Source: Phalacrocorax aristotelis (lineage: Eukaryota; Chordata; Aves; Suliformes; Phalacrocoracidae). From it: a stretch of DNA of 64,000 nucleotides. The stretch spans positions 103,535,256 to 103,599,255 of the forward strand of contig NC_134276.1 in assembly GCF_949628215.1 (NCBI RefSeq), given 5' to 3'. Below are positions 40,741 through 53,400 of the stretch, piece after piece. Positions within the stretch are counted from its first letter, which is position 1. Each line of letters begins with the position of its first letter. Under the pieces are notes generated by a model that made no database searches, was not told where the DNA came from, and saw only the letters and a list, made by a program, of their open reading frames with translations. A program made the position numbers and the translations under genes.

Positions 40741-41359
40741 GAGTTTCCAGGCAACCCTGCAAACCAGTCTCAGGCATAATACAAAGTCTAAGAGCAGCAC
40801 TTAAACTCTAAGTGCTGTGAGGCTGCCAATAGGGTTTTCCTCAGCTGGCTTTGCCCTACTCCACTGCTCCTAATATCCCTGGTTTCCCAGGGTGTTCATT
40901 CACCTAAAGAAGTGCCAGTTCATGTTTTGGTGTTTTGTTTTTTTATTTTCCCCATGGAAAGGGAAAACAGTCCCAGTCCAGTAAAGCACATGCTAATCTT
41001 AAATTCATGGCTATAACACATGTTTTGCTGGGCTGGGGATAACGTAGACTTTTTTTTAGCTAGTCAGTGGCAGCCTTACATCAGTTAGGAGGATGTAGCA
41101 GTCCAGTAGGATCTATTTTACAAACATGCCCTGAGGTTTTAAATTGTCTTGGTCTTTTACATAATTTGAACAAAACTCTTAAGCTGTTGTATGGCTCCTG
41201 CACTTCAGTTGCTCTGGGGCTGAGTCCTCCTGCACTGAAATACATGAGACCGAGGAAACTTGCCAAGACTCTGAGAGGCAGGCAGAATAGGAGAGAAGAG
41301 TCATTAAAACGCTTAGCACCTACCGTGTTTTCGCCGTGACAGTCAAAGATAAATGAGAT

Positions 41360-41400
41360 GCATCCCCATTTTACACATAAAGAAAAGGAAACAAAGATTG
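41360..41400 (-). mobile_element. MIR-like SINE relic, reverse orientation
   Basis: GCATCCCCATTTTACACATA followed by AAGAAAAGGAAACAAAG matches the reverse complement of the MIR block usually seen as ccccattttacagatgaggaaactgaggc. A weaker similar stretch lies at about 41895-41945 (GCATTTTATGGGC, then CTAGCTCAAAGTCATGG). Confidence 0.5.
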
Positions 41401-42700
41401 TAAAAGCCTGGCTTTGATGCCTACAAGGAGCCCAGTACTACTCTTAGAGATAGCGGGAGCTGCTGGGTTTGTGCCTTTGGAAGCACCATAGGAAACACCT
41501 GGTGGGATATACGTCCAGCCCAGACCCCCAAGGGAACGATGACTCAGAGTAAAACTGCTCATGTAGGCATCCCCCCTGTGTTCCCACCCTGCTGTCCTTG
41601 CTAGACTACACCAGCTTGTCAAGAAATTACAGGCTGTTCCTCGTCATCATGGAAAACCTGTTCTTCAAACAGAAATCAGAAATTTTCCTGCAAGCGCTAG
41701 AATTTAGGCTCACTTGTGTTTCTCTCATGATTTCTAATGGGAAACAATGACAGAAAAAATTATGCCTGACTCATGCCTTTACTGATTCATGCCTGAGGAG
41801 CCCCAGCATTGGGAAGAGCCATGTAGACAGTCAGGGAGAGCTGTTATTTGGTGAGTTGAGAAACATTTGCATTTCTCTTCACACAGCCTCTTGGCATTTT
41901 ATGGGCTGTGGTGCAGGTAAGCATCTAGCTCAAAGTCATGGAGGGCCACTAGAAGCCCTTCACCCTGAAGTCACACAGCTGCTGTCAGTGAGGAGCTCCT
42001 TGGGTTTTTCCTGGTCAGAGTATCTGGGGGAAACAGGTGCTTAGCAAAATTTGTTGTCATAAATCAGCAAGCAAGGGCCAGCAAGATAGTACCATCTTAC
42101 TTGAACCTTTCAGGCCCATCACAATGCTTCTGTGCCCAAGTGCAAGAGGACAGGAAAGCACCAGGTGTGCAGGGCTCCTTGCCCTATGTCCCAAGAAAAA
42201 GCAGCCTTGTTGTTCGGGCAGCTCAAGAGCTTGGCAGATACCAGACCTGCCACCAGCTAATACCAACTCAAGCAGCGCAAAGACAGATTGTACCAGACTA
42301 GGGGCTCAGGGAGCCTGTGCCTCAGGCTGCTGGTGAAGGAGCCACAGCCCAAGCTCACAGTGCACCCAGGACCACCATGGGGCTCATAAGGCAGTCCCAT
42401 CTATATTGCACACCTGCTTTGTACAGATGGGCCCCATACTTTCTTCTCATTCATGCAGCCCCAGAACAGCACAGCTCTGCCCTTCGCAATCCTTGGTAAG
42501 CTATGCTTCAGGGCCAGAAGGGTTTGTAATCTAAACGGGACAAGAAATAAAAACAAGACAGGAGGATGTCCCCTCAGGAGAGAGGGACACAGAGTGATTT
42601 ATGGGGGGTGGGGGTTGATTGCAAAAAAAGGTTTTATGGCAGTCATTGGCCTAATAGAACTAAAATAGGACAATTTTTTATTCTGAAATCTGTCAGTGCT

Positions 42701-42768
42701 GCTTTGGGTGACCTTTGGCAAATCAATTCATCTCTGCCTGTGCCTCTGGTAAATGGGAATAATACAGC
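42701..42768 (+). mobile_element. MIR-like SINE relic
   Basis: The sequence reads CTTTGGGTGACCTTTGGCAA, then ATCAATTCATCTCTGCCTGT and GCCTCTGGTAAATGGGAATA. It follows the MIR pattern of a 'gacctt.ggcaagtcact' block, a 'ctctgtgcctc' block and an 'aaatgggaataat' block in the same order and spacing. This is the best of the MIR-like stretches here. Confidence 0.6.
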
Positions 42769-43355
42769 CTCGCTGTCTGGAGAACCCTTAGTAATGCTCA
42801 GATGAAAGATGCTTTATTGGTACCAGTATCATCCTTTATTGTCATTAGCATGATAACAGATCTATCACCTAGCAACAGAGCAGCAACTCTCCCTGCTTTG
42901 GTTGTCCACAAATTTTTCTTCAATTTCGGCTCTCTAGCAGCCTGCTTTTCATTTGGAGAGACTTTACAGCCTGTTACTGTTCTTCCCTTAACATTGCCTG
43001 CTACAGACAAGCACAGCTGCTATGTCCCAAGTCCCCCTTGCCTCTTTTCATCCCCCTCTTTTACCTCTTCCTGGGCCCTGAGGTACAAGCAAGTGGTAAG
43101 AGAGTATCACCATCAGCTAACACAACAAACATTTGCTTCTCTTAGCTAAGGCACCGCAGCAGAAGTCTTGAACTCTAAAATATAAGTGTAAACTTTAAAA
43201 TATAGTTATTTCTCAGATTAGCACAAATTACAGGGAAAAAGTGATAATCAAGAGACTTTTTAAAATCTTGCAGAAGCAACCATTTTCACAGATATTCCAG
43301 GCATCAGTTTTAAGGACAAAGATACATGTAAATAACACCAACCACTGAAGACCTG

Positions 43356-43385
43356 GAGTCCTGCCGAGTCCTGCCAAGTCCTGCC
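43356..43385. repeat. 10-bp tandem triplicate
   Basis: Three adjacent units of GAGTCCTGCC, the third with one change (AAGTCCTGCC). Confidence 0.85.
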
Positions 43386-43560
43386 TTAGATGTGTGATAA
43401 GAGCTGTCCTTCCATCCTCAAGTGGATAGACCAACCTAAAGCATTAAACCCAAGAAACACCATTTTTATTGTTTGCTTAAGCTAGTTTTGATATCATCAC
43501 TTAAGGGATACGGTTGAAAAAACCCAAACAAAATCTCCAACGTTTGGGTCAGCACCTGAA

Positions 43561-43833
43561 TTGAGATCAGATCTGTTGGTTCATTTCTACAACTACCTGA
43601 AAGGAGGTTGTAGCGAGGTGGGGGTTGGACTCTTCTCCCTAGTAACAAGTGATAGGATGAGAGGAAATGGCCTCAAGCTGCACCAGGGGAAGTTTAGGTT
43701 GGACATTAGGAAAAACTTCTTCACCAAAAGGGTTGTCAAACATTGGAACAGGCTGCTCAGGCAGGTGGTGGAGTCTCCATCCCTGAAGGTATTTAAAAGA
43801 AGGGTAGACTTGGTGCTTGAGGATATGGTTTAG
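43561..43833 (+). pseudogene. C-terminal fragment of CR1 ORF2
   Basis: Ninety codons are open to a natural stop (TAG at 43831-43833). They carry the conserved CR1 ORF2 C-terminal pattern: YNYLKGG, then [24 protein letters not shown] and PSLKVFKRR. The frame has no internal stop or shift, but the reverse transcriptase core and all upstream domains are missing, so it makes no active protein. The first Met is accidental and lies at the truncation point. Confidence 0.9.
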
Positions 43834-43921
43834 TGGTGGACTGGGCAGTGATAGGTTAGCGGTTGGACTTGATGATCTTAAGGGTCCTTTCCAACCTTAA
43901 CGATTCTGTGATTCTATGATT
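43564..43921 (+). mobile_element. CR1 LINE 3' end with intact ORF2 C-terminus
   Basis: A plus-strand, 5'-truncated CR1 copy of about 360 bp. It holds the end of ORF2, a short 3' UTR with GGACTTGATGATCTTAA and the GGTCCTTTCCAACCTTAA block, and a terminal ATTCTGTG-ATTCTATG octamer pair. Its 3' UTR differs from that of the 28 kb copy, so it belongs to another CR1 subfamily. No target-site duplication is visible. Confidence 0.95.
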
Positions 43922-46900
43922 ATTGTGGTGAGGCATAAGTTACCTTACCTCTGCTGAGTTCAGCGAATAATGAACTATTTCCTTCAGATGGGGATTTGAG
44001 CTAAAAATACTTTTATTTATTTTGCTACTTTCTCTTTTTTCAAAGTTCCCACCTCTCTGATTGGAGGGAGGATGATCCTGTAGCCTAAAACATGAAGACA
44101 CACCAGTTCTGCTTGCGCTGCAAGATACTTCAAGGACTATCCTTTGGGGGTGAGAGATCTGGTAGATTTGGCTTCTCTCCTTGGGAATGACTGCTGTAAA
44201 ACAGCACTGTCCCTGGGTCATCAGTCCGACACTTCACAGGAGGATAATGTGCCAGCAGGATGTTTATTGCCCAGCAAACCCCATGCTGTTCCCTGCCATT
44301 GTTGCTGTAAGGCAGAGTGATTGCTGGTGTTCAATGGGTATGCAGCGCCTTTCTATGGAAAGGGAGGGACAGGAGGGAGTCTGGATTTCAGGTGTTCCTG
44401 GGCGCCAGTGCTGTGGGAGAAACCCACCCTCTCTGCCTCAGAAGATGCCTATCAGGAGGAGCACAGATGTTCACTCATGGAGCTGATGCATCCATCATCA
44501 TTAAGCTTCCTTTTAGAGAAAGCCTTGCCAGGACCATTACTTTTTCTGTAGTGTCTGCGCTTTTGAGTGCATTTTTTTTTTTGTGTGTGTGTATCTTTCT
44601 TAAAGGTACTCTGGCCTCATGTGTGAAAAGAAACGATGGTTTTGATGTCTCAACTGGCTGTGAGGATGCCTTTCCCCAACCTTGGCTTCCCCTAGTCTCT
44701 GCAGGTCACTGCTCATAGCAGCTCTTCTGAGTCCTGGCAACATTCTCCCCTTTCTCCATTACCAAGAAGTGAGAAAAAAAAAACCACTGGAAGGCAAGTA
44801 ACATGAAATAAACAACAACTTTTTCCCGCCACCCCTTCCTGTTGCCCTCTGCTCAAGCACAGCAGCTTTGGAAAGGTTCTTGCTGGAAGACAGGCTATTT
44901 TTGTACTGCTTATGCAGCAGCACATTGAGGAATTAAAGGAAGAATAAAGCTGCAGGAGACCAGGCCCATTGAATGGGAGCCTGAGTGCACTTGACTCAAT
45001 ATTGCTAAAGAAGCAGATTTTATTAGAAGCTGCAACTTCTCTGAAGACATATACAGAGGTACTCACCCACCTCCCTCAGTCAGCAGAGGCAGGTTGGCTC
45101 CTTCCCAGGGCAAACGCAGATCATTCAGTCGTGCTCCTCCATCGGCTGACTCAGAGCAGGAGCCTGCCTCTCCCCATTGACTGGGAAGGAAGTTTGCTGC
45201 CTAATTTAACGAGCTCAGTGCAGTGCAGGAGTGCCTCAGTGCAGGAATTATGAATGTCTCCTGCAGCCTGTACTGGTCAACATCAGCACATGCATCTGAG
45301 TTACCGGCCTGATGAGCAACAGAGAAGGCATTAGTCAGATTTCATCTTATCTCCCTTTCCATGGCTGTCAGAAGCATGGCTCTCCCTCACTGGAAAAGAC
45401 ACCTCCCTAGGAGGCATTTCACAACCCCACGGCTACTTTGTCCCTGAAAAATAGCTTATACAATAAATGTAGACTAGGGACAAATGCGGAGACGTTGTGC
45501 ACAAGGATTTTTAGAACCTGAATTAAAAAGAAAAAAGGAAAAGCCCTTGGTGCTTGCTGGGGATTTGAGAAGGATTGAGATGACAAACTTAATAGCCAGT
45601 TGGAGCAGCTGGTTGCATTTTAAAGGGGGAGGGAGAGGGGCGTCACTGCCTGAAAAATAGAGCAGTTGCATGAGCAGAGGGAGTAATTAAGACAAGCCTC
45701 CTGCAGATCAGTCCGATGGCCGGGGTCTGTGGACCCATGGAGGACACAGGCTTTGAATGACGCTTTCCCATGGCTGTGGTGGTCACAGCAACTACATCCT
45801 GAGCAGGCACTCCTGTTTCTGTTGCAAGCTGAGTGCAGCCTGCAGCCCATCCTCTGTAGGGATACAAACTCTACCTTCTCTATCTCCCTGTGTATTTTCA
45901 TAAAACTTCGAGGAACAATGTAATTTCTGTGACTGCTGCATCCCTGTGAACTGCAGCTGAGCTCCGCCAACAGTGCAGAAATGACAAGGGAAGACAGACA
46001 CACACACCAAGGGACAGAAAACAACTACTGATTTGCAAGCCTGTCTGCTCCCTCTTGCCTCGTGTGTGAATCAGGTAACAGATACCTGTGAGTTACATAT
46101 TAATGTACAATAATATTAATATATAGTAAAAATGCATGAATGCATGACTGAAACCCTCAGCTTATATTACTAATTATTTAAAAATATTGTATAGTCAGGA
46201 GCTCTTTAACACTCTGAAGGCACATCAGCTGCTCTAATGCATCAGTTATTTTTTCTTTTAAAGATTAAGAATACTGCACACAGCTATATCATGTTTCCAG
46301 GTCAGTACCTGGGCCTAAGCAGTGCCGTCACCATGGTGCTGCCTGGGACCTGAGACGGAGAATGACAAGGGTAATTACCAGCAGTTTGCCTTTCTTGTCC
46401 CTAATCACCTGAGAACAAATATAAACCACAATGGTTTTAAGAAACCAGCTTTTGAGATTTCATTTAACATGCCTGAAAGGATTTGAGGTAAGGATGCTCA
46501 GTGTGTAAAATGCTTGTAAAAATTGTTTCTAAGGTGTCAGCATCCCTTTAAATAGGCTGAGCCTGATTCTCTGTAATTGCCATATAATCCTATCCTTCTA
46601 ATGTGGGATGCACAGGTAACTAATCGGTTTTCTAATCTGGCTGCAAGCTAGGGATTTGGTGTCTTCATTCAAAGAGGATTGCAGGTAACTGAATAAAGAT
46701 GAGGCAGGACTCTCTAAAGATGACACTGTCCATGCAAGCTGCTCTCTTGACAACCACAATTTGAGAGGCAGAAAATATCCAGAGGAAAGATGAGCCAGAA
46801 AGAGGAGCAGTTGCCTGAGTACACAGATGCTAGGCTCTCCCAGAATGCATCTGCAAAGCCAGAAAAAGCCAAAGGTATTTGTTTTATGACATCCTTTCTT

Positions 46901-49900
46901 CCCCATAATGTTTGACCACCCTTAAATCATTCTTGTAAGAGGTTTGCCCAAGTATCCCACAAAAGAGGTGGTGAGTGGGCTCAGGTGGATGCCACATCCC
47001 TGTTTCCTGGAGGGATGCTTCAGTCCACGTGTCAACGAGCACCACGAAGATTTTTAATCCTCTGGTGCTGTCAGCCTGTGCCTTCTCACCACCTATGCAT
47101 TTGGATCAGGTGTGGTAGGTGGGGAAGTGTCATATTCCATGAAATCATTCTTTTGGGTTTTAGGGGGAATTCTCCATCTCTGCCTCAGCCCCTTCCACAG
47201 ACCTGGAGAGTCTGAGGAGCAGCAGCAGTAACACAGAACAGGTCCGCTGAATCAAATGTGTCTCTCCCCGTTTTTTTGCAAGCAAGGAGGCCTTCTGCTT
47301 CTGTATCTGTTTCCCCTGCCAAGTCATGATGCCCTGTCTGTGGAGGTACAATTAATCACTATGGAGACTGTTGCAAAGTTACCAATCTGGGCTTAGTGTT
47401 TCAGCTGAGCGCTATACAACAGGTGCTGGGAGGCTTTTCGGAAAGAGCTCTTTTTTTCACACTGGTGTGCAGTGACTGAGGACAAACAGAGGTTTTTCCC
47501 TCCCAGCTAAAAGCAAAAGTGCAGGCCAGGTGCTTAGGTGGGATTTCCCAAGGTGGAAGAGTCTGTATGACATAGATCAGGCCCCATCAGTGGTGGAGGT
47601 GGTGGGAGTCGGGGCTCATTCATCAGAAGACTAGTTGGATTTGGGTTCGTTTGGAAGGTCTTCTGTTCTTCATGCTACAGAGAGTTTTAACCCTACAGAG
47701 AACTCTGCACTTGTATGTAAAGCCTTGCAATGGATCGCTCAGGGAGTCATCTCAAAAGGCAGAGAAATCAGTAGGAGCAGCAGGTATGCAGGGTGCCAAG
47801 GTAGGTCTATGGGGATGGGTGCAGGCAGACCTCAGGTTTCCATATAAGAGCTCCCAGTCGTGTCTGGACCAGAGGCCAGCAGCCAAGTAGCCCTGGAACA
47901 CAAGACCCACTGAGTGAAACACTGTGCCTTTCAGCAGCTGCAGCATGTCTGGGTGTGCAGCCCCCGGGGAGCAGCACATCCTCCCTGGTCCTGGCACGCA
48001 ATCTGAAATGCAAGACCACAACCCAGAAAAAACCTGGGCTGGGGGTGGGGAAGGGAGCATTTTGCTGTCATTTACAGACACAGTGTGTTACACGCTCTAA
48101 TCACAGCCCCAGGCCATCTGCCAGCCCAGCGCTTCACTCAGAGGCTGGAGAAGGAGCATCTCTCGTCATTCTGCCTACCACCGCGGGGGTGAGCGGTGTG
48201 GTGGTCCGCCACTGCTCCACCGAACCCTGCATGAACACGTCTTGGAGCTGAGACTAGCACATACCTTAGACACCTGAGTCCTTTCCTGGTGCCTCGGCAC
48301 AGGCAAACTGGGGGACTGCACTGAGCTGTAGGTAGTTTAAAGCTTCCTTCTGGAGAATAGACCTAAATATGTCATCTTTTCCATTTGGAAAAGAGAGCAC
48401 AGCTCTGAGAAAAAGAAGATTCAGAGCATCCATGGGATTTTCCAGATCAGAGACAAACTGCACTAAAGTGCTGGCAGCTCCTTGCTGAATTCACACAGGC
48501 AGCCCTGCCCCATCCCTGCCCCCTCAGTGAGTCCACGTGACATCGGACCCAGAGGAGATGGGGAACGACAACTGTGGCTAACAACTGCATGGATTTATGC
48601 ATCAAATGCTCTGTGCATTTCAGCAGTCTTGGAGGAGCTGAATCTACAACCTGGCAGGCACTCTGTGAAACAGCAGTGATGAATAAATGTGTGCAGAGGC
48701 ACCCTGAGATAGCAAGGCAAGCACTTTTTAACCAGGTGCTGCTGATACAGTGCCATCAGCACAGCTCCACGTGAAACGCCAGCACAGTTGAAGGTTCACG
48801 TCCTCACCCAGCCACCAGGAAAGGACAAAGGGGTGACATCCAGATGCATCCATGGATGAAATATTTAAATGAAATGCTGAGAAAGGGGCCCTTGGGGTGT
48901 GGTGATGTATTGTCCTTGTAATGCACAAGACAACCCACCCTACTCTGGGGCTCTGTTTTGCCCCACTTCCCTTACTGTAGATGTACAGTAAAGACAGCTG
49001 ATGTAGACACTGAATAATTGCTCCCCGTCCCTTTTCCAGTGTCCTCTTGATAGGACAGACACACTGAAATACCTGTCCACAGTGCTGTAGTGCAGTTTTG
49101 GCTGTGAGATGTACTGAATACCTCCCGAAGGAGATGCTGTGGAGCCCACCGTCTCCTGCCTGCACCCAGTGGCACCTAAGCCCTCAGGGACACACATGTC
49201 TACATGTGATTCAAAGCAGCTCTTTAAATTGGGAGATTTTTATAAAATAAAGTATAAAATAAATAAACCCCCCTGGCAGCTGTTTTGCCTGGGCTAGGCC
49301 TAAGCCAGTCTCCAGGCAGCCCTGCCTGGTGGGGACCATCTGTTTCAGCTCCCTGTCCACCCTTCAGATATTGCACCAACCCCCAAAACTGCAATTGAGA
49401 AATTCCAGCTGAACTGAGCTTTGTGGACCAAGTACTGAAAGTTTTGCTGGTTCAGCAGAGAAACCCAAAACATAGCTGCTGGAAAGGATAAGGCATGCTT
49501 TTAAAAGCATCAGTTCCAGCTATTTTCTGAGCTCAGGAAGGGGAAATGTTGGACCTGGTTTCAGTTTTGGGAAAAGCACCACATGCATTCTCATTTTATC
49601 TCATCCTTGTTCTCAGACTTGAGCCGTATGTCACTGGTGCTGTGGTAGCCCCAGAAGACCACAGGGGGTTGCCCTGCTACATGTCCCTTCAAAATAAAGA
49701 AGTTATGTATTCATCGAAACTGGCCTAACAGAGGTATGGGACAACAAGAGCCACTGGTGAGGCAGGAGTTGTCTTTCTTTAATAATGCAATCAGCAAAAC
49801 CCCCTTGGTTTCCCCTATTTCTGTACAGTTTGTACTCAGTTTAAAAATGGTTCTTTTCTGAGGTTGCATTCCTTTATTACTGGGAAAAAACCAATTAAAC

Positions 49901-50316
49901 TATAATTATTTAGCCCTATTTCTGCACATGAAATTCTCTTAGCTACAGAGCATCATCCAAGACACATTGTTTCGGCAGCTTCATATTCCTAAATACTCTC
50001 GCTGCCCCAGCATCAACATATTTTCACCCTGGGGCTTTGCATCCAGCCATCTAGCCTAGCTGTCTCTGGCAGAGTCTTGAGTTTGCAGAAGTTACAATAG
50101 CAGATTAAAACCATTCAGAATCACTTGTAAGAGATTCGAGCCAGAAGTGTTGGTGACCCGTCACAGTTATCACTGCACGACAACAGAGAGTGGCCTTGTT
50201 CTGGCAGCAACGATGACACCTTTGCCCGAGCTCACACTGTTCTCATTCTCCCACATACGAGAAACAGAGATTCTCCTGCCTCTGAGGCCATGGATGTGAG
50301 AGGTTGAGCAGCTTTT
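43922..50316. other. Non-coding stretch without a supported gene
   Basis: The open frames on both strands overlap and have no recognisable domain. AT-rich palindromic sequence occurs near 46097-46125 and an A/T-rich ATAAA run near 49241-49266. Confidence 0.5.
44572..44592. repeat. Poly(T)-(GT) microsatellite
   Basis: Eleven T residues run directly into five GT units and then TATC. It is a simple repeat likely to vary in length. Confidence 0.85.
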
Positions 50317-50345
50317 GAATAGAATAGAATAGGATAGAATAGAAT
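50317..50345. repeat. AGAAT pentanucleotide run
   Basis: Five to six copies of AGAAT, one changed to AGGAT. This is the simple-repeat tail of the adjoining CR1 copy and may vary in length between individuals. Confidence 0.85.
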
Positions 50346-50434
50346 ACTATTTCAGTTGGAAGGGACCTACAGTTATCATCTAGTCCAACAGCCTGACCAC
50401 TTCAGGGCTGACAAAGTTAAAGCACGTTATTAAG
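50317..50434 (-). mobile_element. CR1 LINE 3' end, minus strand, AGAAT-type tail
   Basis: A short minus-strand CR1 3' end. The element terminates in five to six AGAAT-type pentamers (50317-50345), followed inward by TTTCAGTTGGAAGGGACCTAC, the ATCATCTAGTCCAAC block, CTGACCACTTCAGGGCTGA and AAAGTTAAAGCA. This is a third CR1 subfamily in the window, distinct from the 28 kb and 43.5 kb copies. Confidence 0.9.
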
Positions 50435-53400
50435 GTTTTACTACGAAGGCTGAGGCAGACCCATTGCTGAAGCAAGCATGTGCAGATCGGTGCATTTGCA
50501 CATCTGAAATTTCCCTTCATGTGAAATGAAGAAACAGGCCTTTGATTTCTGTTTATGAGCCATCAGGGAAGGTCCCACCTGGGAACAGAGCACCTGAGGG
50601 TGCAGTTCTGCAGGACCTTAGACTGGTCACAGGAGCTGCCCTGGCTGGTTGGGTGACAGGCGCTCCCCAACCCATCTGTCTGCTCTCCAATGTGAAAAAG
50701 AATACGGGCCTGGGGGAGCTGAAAACCAGCCGAGCAAAGAAGTTAATTATTTTTCAGCTAGGTCACCTCTTGAGGTCACTCTTTGTCAAGTGTCAAAAAA
50801 AACAGCCCCAGGGTGGGACAGGGCAGAAACAGGTCAGCAGAGCCGGAGGAGGGTGGTGGGCACGAGAAGACAGGGGTGGATGGTCCAGCTGCAGCCTTGG
50901 CTTTGTGAGGTTCCAGCTGTGGAGAGCTGCCTTGTCTTCCCTCTGCCTGCCCTCTGGTTCCGTTTGTCTGAGTTAATAATTAGTGCGATGATTCTTGGAG
51001 CAAACAAAACATGTCCATCTTTGCTGAGATGGTTTTTGCCATGCTTTGCTCCACATAACCACGAGCGTGACACTTACCCATGAACACCAATACACATCAG
51101 AGTACAGGCTAAAGTTAGATTTTCCTTCCTAACACACAAAATAAGCCCAAATGAAGGAGATCCACCCAGCTCTGCGCTAATAAAGCACGCATCCGGCAGA
51201 TTTTATCCCTAGGTCATTTGTGCTCAGCTGTAAATGAAATCTTTCCTCCTTCCCCCTCAGGACACGCATCTCCGAGGGAGGTGGCACTTAGTAACTTTTC
51301 CTTCAGCACTTCCTGGGCTCCATTTGCCTCCGGTTCCCCCGAGGCAGCACCAATCAGCTCCACGTCCCAATTAAGCCTGGCTGAGCTGCTCACATGCCCC
51401 ATGCATGCCCCGCGCCAGCTGCCATGCACCACCCACCGCTCTTGACATCAGCTGGCAGCAGCAGCACCCTCCCACTGAGGACGATACCCTCCTTTGCACA
51501 CCCCAAGTCATGCCAACCTCAGTGGCTGTAGCCACAGGCTGTTGCTGCTGTGTTTTATTCCAAAATTGCACTCGCTGAAGCATATCACATGTGTCACCTT
51601 CCTTGTGGGCTCAGGTCAGTAACTGGAAGAAAGAAACCCTCTACAGGTAAGGCATGAGGAGCATGGAGGGAAGAGGAAGCCCCATGGAGTTCTCACTAAC
51701 TGCTCCGCAGGAACGATGCGGTTTGGTGTCCTCTCCCAGGACTGAGCTGCAAGGCCAGGGCTGGGGAGAAAAGGTAAATACTGCACCATGGAAGATGCTG
51801 AAAAGCATTCAGGAAAGCTGCTTGCTCCAAGTACTATTTTAGCTGTGGCAAAGAGAAGGAGAGTCCCATTGGAGAACTCCCACCCCTGGGCTCCTGCCGT
51901 CAGCCTGCTCCCCCCCGCCAGGTCTCCTTTACCTTCCCCCTTGCCCTCAGCTGGTTCAGAGCTGTCACCTGAAGGATCCAGCCCAAAGGCCACCTTCTGC
52001 AGCGACCTTCTGCTAAGCAGCAGGATGGAGGCTTGTTCTCTTTCCCTCCTCTCCTCTTCAAAGGTGCTTGACAAAACAGCTGTGCGCATTGAAATGCTGG
52101 CTGCAATACCCACTATGCCATTGTTTTCATAAATAAAGGCTGGTTTTGTAACTTGCAATTTTGATGCGTGCTTAAGTAACTAAATAAGAAGGTTTGCGCT
52201 GTGCATGGTTGTTAAGAAGGTAAGCCTTAAACCCATCAGTAAAAACCTGAAGTTTTTATCAATAGCCCTGAGGTTCAGAGTAAAATCTTATTAATCCATA
52301 AACCATCACGAATTGGTGGCCTCTGCAGGGACTGGAGACTTAAGCACCGATTTAAGATATTTTCTGTCGGGATAGCTAACTCCTCCATTCAGAAGGCATG
52401 CTGTGAAAATCGACTTTTGCACCTGTCTAAAATTGTTTTGCACTAACATTTTACTTAATTGCTCTTTGGAAAGTGATAATCAATAAATGTGAAAGAGGAA
52501 CTTTAGTTGGGGGAGTTCTGGCAAGTGCCCTGATTAAAATGTTAGGGCAGAAGATCCTCCCAGTTCTACAGATGTTGTCTCTGGGGGAGGCTTCTGCTCT
52601 GTGTTACCTTCAAGGGTGGCTTCCCATTTCCCTGCTCCCAAACTGCAACGGTGGCCTTTTGCAGGATGAGCTCCAAGGCCTGCAGGCACTGCTTGGAGGA
52701 CTTTCCACCGATGCTGCTGGGTGCTGATCACACGCAGCAAGATCCCATCAGAAACTTGTCTCATCCTTCAAAACCTTCAGCAGCTCCATACCCCACCCCC
52801 AGCTTTCACTTAGCCATTGTGGGGGGCTGGCTCTGCCACCTGCCTCCCGAAACCCCTTGCTCCTGCAGTGCCAGGGTCTTCCGGGCAGGGTCTTTGGGGA
52901 ATAGAGCTGCTAAAACAACCCGGACTGCTTTCAAAAATCTGCCCACCGCCGTTTTTCAAAGACTTATGATTTGGTCCAATGTGGGTGGCTCTCATGGGGA
53001 TGGACGGACCACTTCCCGGCACAAAGGCCACCCACAGTCACTTTGAAGGCTTTCTGGGGAAGGGCTTGTACTCATAGAGCTGCTCAAAGACAGAAGCTGC
53101 AAGAACTTGTGAACCCGGCAACTGCAAATCTGTATTCCCTCCCTGTCCTCAGAAGTGACAGAAACATTTTAGTTGAATTAATGCTGTTTTAAAAGTGGAG
53201 CCTGGCAACAGGCACCAAAACCCCATGTAATTTCCCATGGCTAATGCGTTGGTGTGGTAGGCTGAGAGATGTCAGTGTCAGGCCTGCCCGATAGCCTGGC
53301 ACGTGGATGTGAGCTTTGCTACATGAGCACCCAAGTAATTTCTGCTATCAGGTAAACGCCTCACAAATTGGATATCAGTTTGTGTCAGATACGCCCCGCA

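Larger units (their letters stand above)
40741..43563. other. Non-coding interval with scattered MIR-like relics
   Basis: No exon was recognised. Two clear and one doubtful MIR-like stretches lie here (41360, 41895 and 42701), along with a 10-bp triplicate at 43356. Confidence 0.5.

Noticed and set aside
51616..52158. 180-codon open frame on the minus strand
   Set aside because: It overlaps plus-strand frames of 62 and 114 codons, has no domain and no convincing splice sites.
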